Notes: generated from the letters alone by a model not told the origin. A stretch of 64,000 bases of DNA from Deltaproteobacteria bacterium (GCA_016218915.1 JACRCQ010000076.1:1-64000); one strand, 5' to 3'. Positions 1-8,650 are shown, numbered from the stretch's first letter. Numbers and translations are program-made.

Positions 1-225
1 CCGAAATCGCACGTGGAATCAGGCGTCGAACCAAGGGAAGCGGCTTTTTCATGCGCCGCCAACACCCGACGAGACCGATGGATTCCCGGCCCGGAGATAT
101 TTGTCGTCAAACGCTGCAAAAATCGAGGGGATCGCTCAGGGTGGCCACCCGTTTTAGTCGGTCCGCGGTAACCGCCGGGTCAGCAGCATCCTGACGGCTT
201 GCGCTGGCACTGGTACGGCGCGCGC
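1..225. other. Left-edge non-coding stretch
   Basis: I see no supportable gene here. It is the flank of the IS66-type remnant that follows and may be part of the same decayed element, but no terminal inverted repeat can be identified because the other end lies outside the window or is lost. Confidence 0.4.
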
Positions 226-492
226 ATGAAGAAACGCATTTCTGTGTCGGAATGGGGGCGTCGCGTTCAAGCCTGGCAGCGTAGCGGGCTAACCGCGGCG
301 CAGTATGGCGCGCGCCATGACATCGACTCTCGGCGACTATCCTGGTGGAAGTGGTGGCTTCGGAGGAAAGGGCTCATCGAGCCGGACACGCCCGTGGTCG
401 CGTCCCCTGACCCGTTCACCATCATGAAGTTCGTCCCTTGCTGCGCGGGGCACCTCGTTTGCTGCTCGCGGTTGGGCGGGTTGGTGAAATGA
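226..492 (+). pseudogene. IS66-type TnpA-like transposon accessory remnant
   Basis: The 88-residue reading frame starts MKKRISVSEWGRRVQAW and continues with SGLTAAQYGARHDID and SWWKWWLRRKG. This is the pattern of the small helix-turn-helix TnpA accessory protein of IS66-family elements (W-x3-V-x-A-W, S-G-L-T, then a W-rich helix). After about residue 60 the resemblance fades into IMKFVPCCAGHLVCC, and no TnpB or DDE TnpC gene follows; the next gene is an unrelated lipoprotein. I infer a decayed IS66 fragment. A longer start at 199 is possible. It could instead be a free-standing small HTH protein, but the missing partners argue for a relic. Confidence 0.5.
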
Positions 493-756
493 AGTGGCAG
501 TTGGTAGTTCAGCGCTCGCGTTGGACAGCCTAACCGACCGTTGCACACCGAGCGGACTGATCGGCGCTTCGCTCGGCTCCACGGTCGCGCGCGTTGCGAT
601 CCGGTACGGGTGCCGGCCCGGAACTCACCCTTCAGCGTTGCCTTGCCGCAAGGATTGCGCCATTCTAGGTGTGCACGACGGTCAATGATCGGAGGCAAGG
701 TCGATTTCGTGGACGGGGTTCGAATGGCAGTCTTGAGTCAAACACCTCCAGGAAGA

Positions 757-2604
757 ATGCGCGACCGCGGCGGACATCCATGTGTAGGCGGTCACTTCAT
801 CATCCTATTCTGTGCTGCAGCAGCTGCGTCGTGTGCAGGCGATCGAATACGACCGACACACACAGAGCCAAGGCACGCCACGGCGCTTCCGTCGCCAGAC
901 GCATCACTGGCACCCACGCCGCTCCCGGATCATACCGCCGCGCCCGCGGCGCAGAAACCGATCTGCACGGAGGACGGCTGGTGTTGGCAGCACCCCTTGC
1001 CTCAAGGCAACCAACTGGGTGCTCTCTGGGGGACCGGTCCGACAGAGGTCTTCGCCGCTGGGGTAGCCGGCACGATTCTGCACTATGATGGTAGAGGTTG
1101 GACGAGACACCCCACCAAGACTGTTCAGACCGTTGCTGCTTTATGGGGAACAAGCTCAAAGGATGTATTCGCGGTCGGGCGCGATGGCCTCGTCCTGCAC
1201 TACGATGGCAGCAATTGGTCGCTCCAACCCAGCGGTTCACACGAGTACTTGGAGGAGATCTGGGGAAGCGGCCCAGCGGACGTCTTTGCCATTGGGCACA
1301 ATGGTACGATATTGCATTACGACGGGCAGAAATGGTTGCCGCAGGCGGCACCTAGCAACGATGACATCTGGCATATCTTCGGGTTTGGCCCTCGTGACGT
1401 TTATGCGGCTAGCTCCAGCTCTATTATCCATTACGACGGAGTTGCCTGGACTACGCAGAACGCTCCCGTGGTGAAGCGAATCGTGGGCTTCTGGGGGAAG
1501 TCAGGCAAGGATGTCTTCGCAGCGGGGATGGATGGACAAATCTTGCATTACGATGGCAATCTGTGGCAGAGTACGCAGACCGTTGCTGCGCTCGAGGCGG
1601 TATGGGCTACCGACAGCGCGGTGTTTGCGGTCTCCCGTCAGGGCGATGTTCTTCTATTCGAGCGTGGGGCTTGGCGAGTCCTGCACAGGTCGGGTGGCGA
1701 CCTCTCTACCATCTGGGCTAGCGGCCCTGATGCAATCTTCGCCGTAGGCGGGGTCGGCAGAATCTCTCACTACAATGGCCGCGAATGGACGACAACGGCC
1801 GGGAATCTGAGCCACGATCTTCACGTGGTGTTTGGGACGAGTTCCATGAATGTGCTTGTCGGAGCAAGCATGATTCCGAATACGGTCATGCGCTTTGACG
1901 GGCACTCCTGGCGTCCGGAACCGGACTTCGAATGTCACGAGATTCTGGGTATGTGGGGACTCGCCGCCGACAGCATCTTCGCGACCTGCGGAGATGGCTC
2001 TGGAGGTGTCTACCACTACAACGGTAGCGTATGGAATCGACAGACAGATGGAGAGAACCTAGTCGCAGTCTGGGGAACCAGTTCGCGCGATATATTTGCA
2101 GTAGGGGCAACCATTCGGCACTTCGACGGCGAGCGTTGGACTACGCAGTCACGTGATGGTCCGTTTCGGGGGGTATGGGGAAGCGGTCCGCGAGACGTCT
2201 TTGCCTCGACTCAAGCTGGCGCCGTTCTGCACTACGACGGATTGCGATGGCGCATCATGTCCAGGCTTTCGGACCTGCCGCTCTCGGGCGTCGCCGGGAG
2301 CGGTCCCAACGACGTGTTCGTCGTTGGCGCTGCGGGGAGGGTCTTCCATTACGATGGGCATTCCTGGGCGGCGCAGATCAGCGCTACGGATCTGACCCTT
2401 CACGCGGTGTCAGCGCTCGGGCCGCGAGATGTGTACGCAGTAGGCGAAGATGGCGTGATTCTCCACTATGATGGTAGTGCCTGGTCAAGGGAGACGAGTG
2501 GAACCGACCACCAACTCTATTCGGTTTGGGCGACCAAGAATGATATCTTCGTCGTTGGCAGTCTTGGCACGATCCTGCACAAGGGCCGACGATTGGATCC
2601 GTGA
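757..2604 (+). CDS. Propeller-repeat lipoprotein (14 WG..HYDG..W repeats)
   Basis: Predicted lipoprotein of 615 residues. It starts MRDRGGHPCVGGHFIILFC and the signal ends in the lipobox A-A-S-C. A Pro/Thr/Ala-rich linker follows, then 14 tandem repeats of about 38 residues with consensus V-W-G-T-S-x-x-D-V-F-A-V-G-x-x-G-T-I-L-H-Y-D-G-x-x-W; the last repeat is cut short. Such repeats resemble beta-propeller blades of the BNR/YVTN-like type common in myxobacterial secreted proteins, so one or two propellers displayed at the cell surface are likely. No catalytic residues are recognisable. The frame is open from 541, and ATG 685, GTG 709 and ATG 724 are alternative starts; 757 was chosen because it puts the signal peptide at the N-terminus. 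The ligand is unknown. Confidence 0.75.
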   Translation: MRDRGGHPCVGGHFIILFCAAAAASCAGDRIRPTHTEPRHATALPSPDASLAPTPLPDHTAAPAAQKPICTEDGWCWQHPLPQGNQLGALWGTGPTEVFAAGVAGTILHYDGRGWTRHPTKTVQTVAALWGTSSKDVFAVGRDGLVLHYDGSNWSLQPSGSHEYLEEIWGSGPADVFAIGHNGTILHYDGQKWLPQAAPSNDDIWHIFGFGPRDVYAASSSSIIHYDGVAWTTQNAPVVKRIVGFWGKSGKDVFAAGMDGQILHYDGNLWQSTQTVAALEAVWATDSAVFAVSRQGDVLLFERGAWRVLHRSGGDLSTIWASGPDAIFAVGGVGRISHYNGREWTTTAGNLSHDLHVVFGTSSMNVLVGASMIPNTVMRFDGHSWRPEPDFECHEILGMWGLAADSIFATCGDGSGGVYHYNGSVWNRQTDGENLVAVWGTSSRDIFAVGATIRHFDGERWTTQSRDGPFRGVWGSGPRDVFASTQAGAVLHYDGLRWRIMSRLSDLPLSGVAGSGPNDVFVVGAAGRVFHYDGHSWAAQISATDLTLHAVSALGPRDVYAVGEDGVILHYDGSAWSRETSGTDHQLYSVWATKNDIFVVGSLGTILHKGRRLDP

Positions 2605-2608
2605 GTCG

Positions 2609-2635
2609 TTTTCGGGAGGCGTGCGTCCCCCAAAA
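2609..2635. terminator. Possible bidirectional terminator
   Basis: The sequence runs TTTTcGGGA, an 8-nt loop, then TCCCcCAAAA, an imperfect A/T-flanked hairpin between two convergent genes. It could stop transcription from both sides. The stem has one mismatch, so the call is weak. Confidence 0.35.
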
Positions 2636-2711
2636 GGCGCTACGGTCGCGCGGCTCCGCTCCGCCGCCGGCCGCCCGGATCAGGAAAGGGTGACTACACA
2701 ACTCCCACGCC

Positions 2712-3941
2712 TCAGCTCGCCACCACCGCGCACTCCACCCGGTTTCTTCCCGCGTGCTTTGCCCTGTACACCGCACGATCCGCTTCCTCGAATAATTGCG
2801 TTGCGTCCAGGTTCCCTGCCAGCGAGCACGCTACCCCAGCGCTGATCGTCACATTGCCGTGCGGCATGTCCCCTGCGTCTTCCACGGCCCGCACCAGCTT
2901 GCGTGCGACGATCGCCGCCTGCTCCAGCGTGGTTCCTGGCAGCAGCACCGCGAACTCTTCTCCGCCGTAGCGCGCTACCAGATCGCTCTTTCGCGCATTC
3001 GACGCCAGCGTCGATGCCACCACCCGCAGCACGTCGTCCCCTGCCAGGTGCCCGTGACGGTCGTTGAACTGCTTGAAGTGATCCACGTCGATGATCACCA
3101 GCGACAACGTCCGCCCGGTCTGACGCGCTTCGGTCAGCATGCGCTGCACGGACACGTCGTAGGTGCGACGGTTGGCCACGCCGGTCAGACCATCCACCTC
3201 GGCCAGCGCTCGCATCCGCGCAAACAGCCGCCCGTTCTCCACTGCAATCGCGGTCAGGTTCGCGAGCGCAATCAGAAGCTGGTTCTCGCGGATCGTGATC
3301 ACCCGCTCGCTGAAGGCGTTGTCCACCACCAGGACCCCGACCGCGTGCTCTGGAGTCGCCAGCGGCACCATCCCCCAGTTCTTGAACACAAAGGGGTCTT
3401 CCGACTCCTCGCAGGCGAGCTGCACCGTGTTCGAGAACATCGGCTCGCCTGCCAGCAGGCACCGCGCCACCATCGCCTGGATCGGTACGGTCCCGGTCGC
3501 GTCCACAGGTACTGCCTGCGCTGCCAGTTGCTCCAGCTCGTTCATGCCGATCGTCAGGTGGCCGAGGTGGTGCGTGAGCTCGTGCGCCGTGGGATCGTCC
3601 TTGACCTTGTCATACGCGGTCAGCAGCGCACCGAGCGTGAGCTCCTTGGCCTTCATGTCCTCCCAGATCCGATGCGCATCCGCCTTGTGCACAGGCCCGA
3701 TCGCCATGCTGGTACGAAGCGCGCGCTGCCCATAGTCCACCAGCATGAACAGCCCGCGGTTGAAGCCGAGCCCTTCGCCTGAGGTCACGCCGGAAAGCAC
3801 CACGTACAGGATCTGATCGATCTCCAGCGTGCGCAGGATGGCTGCAGTCACCTCCAGCTCGAACGCGAGATCCCGCATCGAGAAGACCGGCTTCTCCAGG
3901 TCGTCGTCGTGCTCAGGCGGAGGGGGATTCGTGCTCGACAT
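2712..3941 (-). CDS. GAF-GGDEF diguanylate cyclase
   Basis: A 409-residue soluble protein predicted to make cyclic di-GMP from two GTP. Residues about 25-235 form a GAF-like sensory region (ILRTLEIDQILYVVLSGVT ... VGVLVVDNAFSERVI). The C-terminal GGDEF domain begins near VDGLTGVANRR. The active-site motif is RYGGEEF (GGEEF at about 326-330), with the metal-binding IIDVDHFKQFND upstream. An RKSD motif exactly five residues before GGEEF matches the RxxD inhibitory I-site, so product feedback is expected. The protein has no signal peptide and no membrane helix. The start is ATG; a TACAAT hexamer lies 39 nt upstream. It is convergent with the propeller lipoprotein and stands alone, with no adjacent receiver or EAL gene. 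Confidence 0.92.
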   Translation of the reverse strand: MSSTNPPPPEHDDDLEKPVFSMRDLAFELEVTAAILRTLEIDQILYVVLSGVTSGEGLGFNRGLFMLVDYGQRALRTSMAIGPVHKADAHRIWEDMKAKELTLGALLTAYDKVKDDPTAHELTHHLGHLTIGMNELEQLAAQAVPVDATGTVPIQAMVARCLLAGEPMFSNTVQLACEESEDPFVFKNWGMVPLATPEHAVGVLVVDNAFSERVITIRENQLLIALANLTAIAVENGRLFARMRALAEVDGLTGVANRRTYDVSVQRMLTEARQTGRTLSLVIIDVDHFKQFNDRHGHLAGDDVLRVVASTLASNARKSDLVARYGGEEFAVLLPGTTLEQAAIVARKLVRAVEDAGDMPHGNVTISAGVACSLAGNLDATQLFEEADRAVYRAKHAGRNRVECAVVAS

Positions 3942-3980
3942 GGGAAACTACTGCGCGCAGCCTGCTGGCCAGGGCTGCCA

Positions 3981-3986
3981 ATTGTA
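3981..3986 (-). promoter_or_regulatory. -10-like TACAAT upstream of the diguanylate cyclase
   Basis: On the minus strand the hexamer TACAAT (5 of 6 to the sigma-70 consensus) lies about 39 nt before the ATG. No convincing -35 element is seen. Confidence 0.35.
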
Positions 3987-4175
3987 GCGCAACCCGACGC
4001 ACTGCCATCACCCTTCGTACCAGAGCCCAAGAGAAACTCCCCGCGCCGATCCTTCTCGGGCCGTGAGCACTTTGGCGAAGGCTCGCGGGCGTGCGCTCCC
4101 CCGGAAACTAAGAACATGCAACACCGCAACACCGGAACTCGAACAGCAAATGGCTTCGTTCGTCGTGCGGTTCGG

Positions 4176-4495
4176 TGCGGACGCCGAGGAAGATCACCGA
4201 GCACCAGCCCTTGGATCTTTTCTGCGGCTGATCTGCGGCTGATCTGCGGCTGATCTGCGAGATCTGCGGCTCCCCATCCGCGCGTCCTTCGCTGAGGTTT
4301 GGCCGCCGATCTTCGCAGATCCCAGCAGAGGCTTGCGCACAGCGGACGCCGAGGAAGACGCACAGCGGACGCCGAGGAAGACGCACAGCGGACGCCGAGG
4401 AAGATGACCGAGCACCAGCCCTTGGATCTCTTCTGCGGCTGATCTGCGGCTGATCTGCGAGATCTGCGGCTCCCCATCCGCGCGTCCTTCGCTGA
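4176..4495. repeat. Composite intergenic repeat with cgcagat-type units
   Basis: Two direct copies, 4176-4295 and 4388-4495, share the order GCGGACGCCGAGGAAGAT, CACCAGCCCTTGGATCT, tandem CTGCGGCTGAT units and a tail CCCCATCCGCGCGTCCTTCG. The first copy carries three CTGCGGCTGAT units and the second two. On the minus strand the units read ATCAGCCGCAG, close to the cgcagat low-complexity arrays scattered in many bacterial genomes. The copies occupy the gap between the diguanylate cyclase and the small lipoprotein (3942-4627), in which I see no gene. Confidence 0.85.
4337..4402. repeat. 23-bp tandem repeat, three units
   Basis: Units starting at 4337, 4360 and 4383 share GCACAGCGGACGCCGAGGAA; the third runs straight into the second copy of the composite repeat. 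The near-identity of the units suggests recent slippage expansion. Confidence 0.85.
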
Positions 4496-4627
4496 TCGCA
4501 AAAAGCTCCGACAAAGTGCGATATGGAACGCACAAACCCACTTGTGCGTCGCGGACGCAGCCGGATGAGACCCATGCTCAGGACGGCGAGGAAGGGAGGG
4601 GTTCACGCGCCGTGTCTGCTCGCAAGT

Positions 4628-4975
4628 CTACTCCCCCGCTTCAACCCCCGCTTCCGGCGCGCAGCCCCCCACGCCCCACTGCGCCAGCGCCTTGAGCGCT
4701 GCCTCGCAAATCGAACCTGCAGGCGGGTTGTCCACCCGCGTCCAGTCCGGTGGCCCATCGCACATCGTGAACGAAAGGTGCGCGTGCCCCTTGGTGTCTA
4801 CCCAGCACACGGTCTGCTTGCACGTCCCAGGATCCGGCCCTTGCAGCACGTCGTCCAGCTCCACCGGGCTGAGGCACTGCCCCTCTGCGTCGTAGTCCGA
4901 AGAGTAGAAGGCGTGCGCGCTCGACGACTGGCATCCAGCGATCAGAATCGTCAGCAGCAGGATCGAACGGCCCAC
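4628..4975 (-). CDS. Small lipoprotein, unknown function
   Basis: A 115-residue predicted lipoprotein. The GTG start is followed by GRSILLLTILIAGCQSS, with the lipobox I-A-G-C. The mature part has four further Cys residues (EGQCLSP, GTCKQTVCW, TMCDGP) plus SICEAA and GGCAPE near the end, compatible with disulfides in the periplasm. I recognise no family. It begins 12 nt after the aspS stop on the same strand, with a GGAG just before the start, so it is probably the promoter-distal gene of an aspS transcript. There is no evidence for a functional link to tRNA charging. Confidence 0.7.
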   Translation of the reverse strand: MGRSILLLTILIAGCQSSSAHAFYSSDYDAEGQCLSPVELDDVLQGPDPGTCKQTVCWVDTKGHAHLSFTMCDGPPDWTRVDNPPAGSICEAALKALAQWGVGGCAPEAGVEAGE

Positions 4976-4987
4976 GACGCTCCTATC

Positions 4988-6889
4988 TCACTCCTTGGCA
5001 ACCACGGTCTGGATGTGCAGATCCGCGAGCTGCTCCGCAGACACCTCGTTCGGCGCCTCGGTCATCTGATCCGTCCCCTTCTGCGTCTTGGGGAACGGGA
5101 TCACGTCTCGCAGGCTCTCTGCCCCGGAAAGCAGCATCGCCACCCGATCCCAGCCGATCGCGATCCCTCCGTGCGGCGGCGCCCCGAACCGCAGCGCATC
5201 GAGCAGGAACCCGAACTTCTGACGCGCTTCCTCCTGCTCGATCCCCAGCGTGCGGAACACCTTCTTCTGCACTTCCGGATCGTGCAGACGGATCGAGCCT
5301 CCGCCGATCTCGAAGCCGTTGAGCACCAGATCGTAGCGATAGCAGAGCACCTTGCCTGGATCCGACTCGATGAACGGCACCGAGTCGTCATGCGGGCGAG
5401 TGAACGCGTGGTGCGCAGCAGCCCACCGCTTCGTCTCTTCGTCGTAGTCGAACATCGGCGGCTCCACGACCCACAGGAACTGGAACTTGCCACCGTGCCC
5501 GTACTCAGGGATCAGCCCGAGCTTCTTTGCGATCAGCACGCGCAGGTTGGCCAGCACCGTGTGCACCATCGCTGCCTTGCCGAACTGGAACAGGATCAGG
5601 TCCCCGTCCTTCGCACCCAGCGCCTTGTTGATCGCCAGACGCATCTCCGGCGTGACCGTCTTGGCCAGCGGCGATTGCGTCCACGCGCCGTCTGCCGCCA
5701 CCTTTGCGCGCGCCAGCCCCTTGGCTCCCATGGACTTGGCAACCACCTCGAGCTTGTCGGCTTCTGTGCGCGACATCCCGGCATCGGCTGGGATGATCAT
5801 CCCCTTGACGATCTCCGGCGGCAGATCCCTGCGCAGCGTGCCGTCTTCGTAGCGCTTCGCGATGTCTGCAAGGAACGGCACCCCGCCGCCCTTGTGCTCG
5901 ATCACGAGGTCCGTCAGATCCACGTGCTGCATGCCGAACCGCAGATCCGGCTTGTCGTTGCCGTACAAGCGCATCGACTCGTCGTACTTCATCCGCGGAA
6001 ATCGCCCGCCCGGGTAGCTCTGCTCGAGATCGATCCCGAGCGACTCCCTGAACACGCGTACGAGCAGTCCCTCCACCGCTGTGAACAGGTCGTCCTGGTT
6101 GACGAACGACATCTCGATGTCGACCTGGGTGAATTCCGGCTGCCGATCGAGCCGGAAGTCCTCGTCGCGGAAGCACTTGACGATCTGGAAGTACCGATCG
6201 AACCCAGCGACCATGAACAGCTGCTTGAACAGCTGGGGGCTCTCGGCGAGCGCGTAGAACTTTCCCGCATTGTGCCGCGACGGCACCAGGAAGTTGCGCG
6301 CCCCACCAGGCGTGTACTTGACCATGAACGGCGTCTCGAGCTCGTAGCACCCGATGCCGGTCAGGTAGTTGCGCGCCACCTGGTTGATCTTGTGGCGCAG
6401 CCGCAGCGTCTTCTGCATGGGCGCGCGACGCAGGTCCAGGTAGCGGTACTGCAGCCGCACCTCTTCGCGCGTGTCCAGGTCGTCGACGATCTCGAACGGC
6501 GGCGTGTCAGCCCGGTTGAACACTTCGGTCTGCACGACCCGGATCTCGACCTCGCCGGTCGGGAGCTTGGGGTTGGCGTTGGCTCCGCGCGATACGACCA
6601 CGCCGCGGATGGCGATCACCCATTCGGAGCGCATCTGCTCGGCGAGGGCATACGAAGCCTTGATTTCGTCGGGGGACGAGGGGATTTCAGGGCCTGGCGC
6701 GAGGGATGGGTCGAATACGACCTGGGCGATCCCTTCGCGGTCCCGAAGGTCCACGAACACGCACCCGCCATGATCGCGACGGTTGCCGACCCAGCCGAAC
6801 AAGACCACCTGCTGGCCGATGTGGCTGGCCCGAAGCTCGCCGCAATAATGGGTTCGTTTCCAATGTTCGATGAACTTTTGCGTGTCCAA
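4988..6889 (-). CDS. aspS: Aspartyl-tRNA synthetase
   Basis: Class II synthetase that charges tRNA-Asp with aspartate using ATP, in the cytoplasm. The N-terminal OB-fold anticodon domain reads YCGELRASHIGQQVVLFGWV; class II motif 2 is CFRDEDFRLDRQPEFTQVD; motif 3 is GIAIGWDRVAMLL; the bacterial GAD insertion lies between the catalytic halves. The anticodon-domain motif RRDHGG carries His where discriminating enzymes such as that of E. coli have Leu (RRDLG). That fits the non-discriminating type, which also makes Asp-tRNA-Asn for GatCAB; this is an inference. TTG at 6889 was chosen because AAGGAG sits 6 nt upstream and the family's usual N-terminus begins there; an ATG at 6958 would add 23 unlike residues with no ribosome-binding site. 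Confidence 0.95.
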   Translation of the reverse strand: MDTQKFIEHWKRTHYCGELRASHIGQQVVLFGWVGNRRDHGGCVFVDLRDREGIAQVVFDPSLAPGPEIPSSPDEIKASYALAEQMRSEWVIAIRGVVVSRGANANPKLPTGEVEIRVVQTEVFNRADTPPFEIVDDLDTREEVRLQYRYLDLRRAPMQKTLRLRHKINQVARNYLTGIGCYELETPFMVKYTPGGARNFLVPSRHNAGKFYALAESPQLFKQLFMVAGFDRYFQIVKCFRDEDFRLDRQPEFTQVDIEMSFVNQDDLFTAVEGLLVRVFRESLGIDLEQSYPGGRFPRMKYDESMRLYGNDKPDLRFGMQHVDLTDLVIEHKGGGVPFLADIAKRYEDGTLRRDLPPEIVKGMIIPADAGMSRTEADKLEVVAKSMGAKGLARAKVAADGAWTQSPLAKTVTPEMRLAINKALGAKDGDLILFQFGKAAMVHTVLANLRVLIAKKLGLIPEYGHGGKFQFLWVVEPPMFDYDEETKRWAAAHHAFTRPHDDSVPFIESDPGKVLCYRYDLVLNGFEIGGGSIRLHDPEVQKKVFRTLGIEQEEARQKFGFLLDALRFGAPPHGGIAIGWDRVAMLLSGAESLRDVIPFPKTQKGTDQMTEAPNEVSAEQLADLHIQTVVAKE

Positions 6890-7022
6890 AGTCGACTCCT
6901 TGCCGAGCGGAGCGGGCAGCTTAGCTCGTCGCTCCCCGGTGTCGAGCGGTTCGCTCAAACCTCAAGTCCGGTGGGAACTTTGATGAATCAGGGCTGTCGG
7001 TGGTCTTCAAGGGAGCTGGTCG

Positions 7023-7553
7023 ATGAAAATGAGGATGGCTTGCGGAGCGGTTCTGATGGGTGTCCTGGGGCTGTGCATGCTGGCTGGCGCAAACCGGGAA
7101 GCCCCCCTGGTAGGACATCAGAAGCTGGGGGACACGGTCCCGCAGCTGGAGAACGCGGTCGCAAGGCAGCCCAACGACACCGAAGCCCTGATCAAGCTCA
7201 CCGAGCACTACATCGAGCGCGGAGCGCCGGGCATGGCCTTGGCCGCCCTGGAGCACGCCCCTGAGTCCGTCCAGAACAATCCCAGGGTTGCTCACCTCTG
7301 GGGGATCGCCTTGCTCCACGAGGGACGCTCCACGCAGGCATTGGAAAAGGAGCGACAAGCGATTGCCGGCTGCTCCGAACGTCGCTGCGCCCCGTGGGTG
7401 CTGGCAAGCGCCATGCGTCACGAGCAGTTCCTGGCCGAGCTGGTTCAACGGGGAGTCGAGGATTATCGTCGAGACCCCGAAGCAACCCAGGCGGCCTATG
7501 GCCGGCTTTCCAGAAACGTCGTCGCAGTGCTAGAAATCCCGCAAGCCAACTGA
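7023..7553 (+). CDS. Exported TPR-type protein
   Basis: A 176-residue protein starting MKMRMACGAVLMGVLGLCML, a signal peptide. The mature part holds TPR-like helical repeats: LENAVARQPNDTEALIKLTEHYIERG and VAHLWGIALLHEGRSTQALEKERQA. TPR repeats bind other proteins, so an envelope scaffold role is plausible, but no partner is evident. ATG 7023 follows GGGAGCTGGTCG. It diverges from aspS, leaving about 130 bp for both promoters, and is followed by a clear hairpin terminator. Confidence 0.75.
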   Translation: MKMRMACGAVLMGVLGLCMLAGANREAPLVGHQKLGDTVPQLENAVARQPNDTEALIKLTEHYIERGAPGMALAALEHAPESVQNNPRVAHLWGIALLHEGRSTQALEKERQAIAGCSERRCAPWVLASAMRHEQFLAELVQRGVEDYRRDPEATQAAYGRLSRNVVAVLEIPQAN

Positions 7554-7574
7554 CCCGCCCCGCCCTGCGGACGC

Positions 7575-7604
7575 CCAGACCACGCTCGCGTGGTCTTGGT
7601 GTTT
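7575..7604 (+). terminator. Rho-independent-type terminator
   Basis: Stem AGACCACG, loop CTCG, stem CGTGGTCT (7577-7596), followed by TGGTGTTTT. It lies 21 nt after the stop of the TPR gene, so that gene is probably monocistronic. Confidence 0.7.
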
Positions 7605-7643
7605 TGTAGTGCTGCGATTTCGACCCGGCGCTGCCTCGTGCGG

Positions 7644-7649
7644 TACACT
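7644..7649 (+). promoter_or_regulatory. -10-like TACACT, start-proximal
   Basis: TACACT lies 6 nt before GTG 7656. If it is the -10 element, the mRNA would be essentially leaderless; no ribosome-binding site is present. Confidence 0.45.
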
Positions 7650-7655
7650 GGGTCC

Positions 7656-8294
7656 GTGCGCAAGTACTGGCGAGGTTTCCTCTGGGGCGGCCTGATCATC
7701 GGCACCATCGTGACGTTGCTGCGCGTCTTTCTGCTGCGCATCTGGGTCGTGCCCACGGATGACAAGCTCATGGCTGCCTCCGTCGCCCCGTCCCTGGCTC
7801 CTGGCGACGTGGTCCTGCTCTTCACCGCTGGCACCCCTGGATTCTCGGACCTCGTGCGCTGCACCGACCCGGAAGAGCCCCGTCGCTTCGTGATCGCTCG
7901 CATCGCGGGGGAGGCTGGCGACAACGTCCTGATCGAGGGGCCGACCGTGATCGTCAACGAGAAGCGCGCAACCCTGGAGCACGCCTGCTCGCCCCACATG
8001 GTCACCATCCTGGATCCGAACACGGATTCGCCTGTGGAGATCAAGTGCGACTTCGAGACGCTTGGGGGCTCGTCGCACAAGCGCGGCACCCGAGCCATGG
8101 GCGACGTCGCGCGGGTCGAGCGCGCCATCCCGCAGGGATTCGTCTGGCTGCTCAGCGACAACCGAGCCTATCCCGACGATTCGCGCCTGTTCGGAGCCGT
8201 GCGCCCAGAGTCCTGCGACGGGCGGATCATCTTCCGCATCTGGAGCGCCAAGGGGTTCTTCGATACCGCGAACCGGTTCACCTGGATCAATTGA
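7656..8294 (+). CDS. Signal peptidase I-like protein lacking the catalytic Lys
   Basis: A 212-residue membrane-anchored S26-family protein. One N-terminal helix (WRGFLWGGLIIGTIVTLLRV) precedes box B, AASVAPSLAPGD, where Ser aligns with the catalytic Ser of the usual S-M-x-P-T-L-x-x-G-D. Box E, LSDNRAYPDDSRLFGAV, is intact. In box D the usual Y-I-K-R-V-V-G-L-P-G-D is replaced by FVIARIAGEAGD, so the general-base Lys aligns with Ala. It is therefore either inactive or uses another base; I infer a signal-peptidase paralogue with an altered role rather than the housekeeping leader peptidase. GTG 7656 was preferred to GTG 7590 because it puts the membrane helix at the N-terminus and has a -10-like TACACT just before it. 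Confidence 0.8.
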   Translation: MRKYWRGFLWGGLIIGTIVTLLRVFLLRIWVVPTDDKLMAASVAPSLAPGDVVLLFTAGTPGFSDLVRCTDPEEPRRFVIARIAGEAGDNVLIEGPTVIVNEKRATLEHACSPHMVTILDPNTDSPVEIKCDFETLGGSSHKRGTRAMGDVARVERAIPQGFVWLLSDNRAYPDDSRLFGAVRPESCDGRIIFRIWSAKGFFDTANRFTWIN

Positions 8295-8462
8295 TCTCGC
8301 GGGATACCCTGGGGGGCTACCTTTCAGGGGCAGAGTGTTCACAGGGAGAAGGGAGATCGGGTGGGGATTTGGCGCTCACGGATCGCGCGGAGCTAGCGGG
8401 AAACCTGCGGGGGTTCCTCCAGGACGCGGGCTCCGACCGGAGTCGCCGTAGAGCAACGCAGA

Positions 8463-8650
8463 CTAGTACCGTGTGACCGAAGTGCATAGCGGGATCATTG
8501 GCGACCACCGCCTTCCGCCGACCGTAGCGACACGGCACCGCCGTGTCTGCGTTTGGCACGGCATGCCGTGCCAAACGTAGGCACGCCGTGGCGTGCCGAT
8601 ACCGGGACCCACGCGTCCGGTGCCTTGCGCCCCTGGAGAAGGCGTCGCGG
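8463..8650 (+). repeat. Hairpin-rich 188-bp element, copy 1
   Basis: Starts CTAGTACCGTGT and ends GGAGAAGGCGTCGCG. It holds three hairpins: GACACGGC-acc-GCCGTGTC (8529-8547), a perfect 28-nt palindrome with arm CGTTTGGCACGGCA (8550-8577), and GGCACGCC-gt-GGCGTGCC (8580-8597). A second copy in opposite orientation lies at 9917-10104 on the other side of asd. A reverse complement of the start (GTACTAG at about 8679-8685, inside the asd stop region) hints at a 13-bp imperfect terminal inverted repeat for this copy only. No ORF is supported between 8295 and 8681. Confidence 0.9.

Noticed and set aside
4523..7264. 913-residue plus-strand open frame
   Set aside because: It is antisense to aspS and the small lipoprotein; its His/Arg/Leu-rich composition is the usual shadow of high-GC genes, with no family motif.
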